Source of the DNA: CAYHZL01 sp964361075
GTDB taxonomy: Bacteria; Bacteroidota; Ignavibacteria; UBA10030; UBA8401
Length of the DNA stretch: 6,287 nt
Assembly (NCBI GenBank): GCA_964361075.1
Contig: CAYHZL010000197.1
Span: forward strand, 1 to 6,287
Reading direction: 5' to 3'
Shown here: piece by piece, positions 6,278-6,287 of the stretch
Layout: each line of letters starts with the position of its first letter
How positions within the stretch are numbered: the stretch's first letter is position 1
Translations under genes and position numbers: made by a program
The notes under the pieces: generated by a model
Database searches by the model: none
What the model saw: the letters and a program-made list of their open reading frames with translations, nothing else
Told to the model about the DNA's origin: nothing

Positions 6278-6287
6278 CATAATTTCA

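Larger units (their letters stand above)
5847..6287. other. Gene-free spacer dominated by repeats
   Basis: No credible protein or RNA gene is seen in this 441-base stretch. Short reading frames on both strands run through repeats and have no family signature. Immediately after the transporter stop, CCCCTCC (5857-5863) can pair with GGGGGGG (5876-5882), counting one G-U pair, but no U-tract follows. Then come the 147-bp inverted-repeat element (5901-6047), AT-rich DNA with nothing recognisable (6048-6212), and a compact multi-hairpin repeat (6213-6277). Confidence 0.7.

Noticed and set aside
6176..6280. About 34-codon minus-strand frame across the terminal repeat
   Set aside because: It is composed almost entirely of the palindromic repeat and has no recognisable domain or ribosome binding site.

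Overview
The window carries four protein genes, all on the + strand, separated by repeat-rich spacers. The DNA is moderately AT-rich. The regulator and the transporter resemble, as far as I can recall, proteins typical of the Bacteroidota/Ignavibacteriota/Chlorobi (FCB) group: an EENYLK-like N-terminus and a DPHGDPIP stretch in the regulator, and an NRAMP transporter with a C-terminal UspA domain. Weak Shine-Dalgarno signals before both genes also fit. The organism call is an inference of moderate confidence.

Layout: (1) 1-2457 is the C-terminal part of a large Lhr-type helicase; the reading frame is open through the left edge, so the ATPase core lies outside the window. (2) 2458-2728 is a spacer filled mostly by an imperfect inverted repeat of the CACAGAT/ATCCGTGG type, with a perfect 16-bp palindrome inside it. 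(3) 2729-3214 encodes a small NYN/PIN-like (YacP/Rae1-like) nuclease with a strong Shine-Dalgarno sequence. (4) 3215-3317 is a promoter region with a perfect 20-bp palindrome that looks like a DtxR-family operator. (5) 3318-3971 encodes a DtxR/MntR-family metalloregulator. (6) 3990-5846, 18 bases downstream, encodes an NRAMP (MntH-type) transporter fused to a universal-stress-protein domain. (7) 5847-6287 has no credible gene. It holds a 147-bp MITE-like element with 20-bp perfect terminal inverted repeats, and at its end a compact multi-hairpin repeat.

The clearest functional unit is the metal-homeostasis pair in (4)-(6). A Mn(II)/Fe(II)-sensing repressor is predicted to bind the palindrome at its own promoter and so control both itself and the metal importer downstream. 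I infer negative feedback: metal-loaded regulator shuts off import. The helicase and the nuclease both belong to nucleic-acid processing families but are separated by a repeat, and nothing shows that they work together. I do not see a convincing wholly new system. The points most worth following up are the transporter-USP fusion with an altered nucleotide motif, the clean operator, and a short palindrome shared by two otherwise different repeats.
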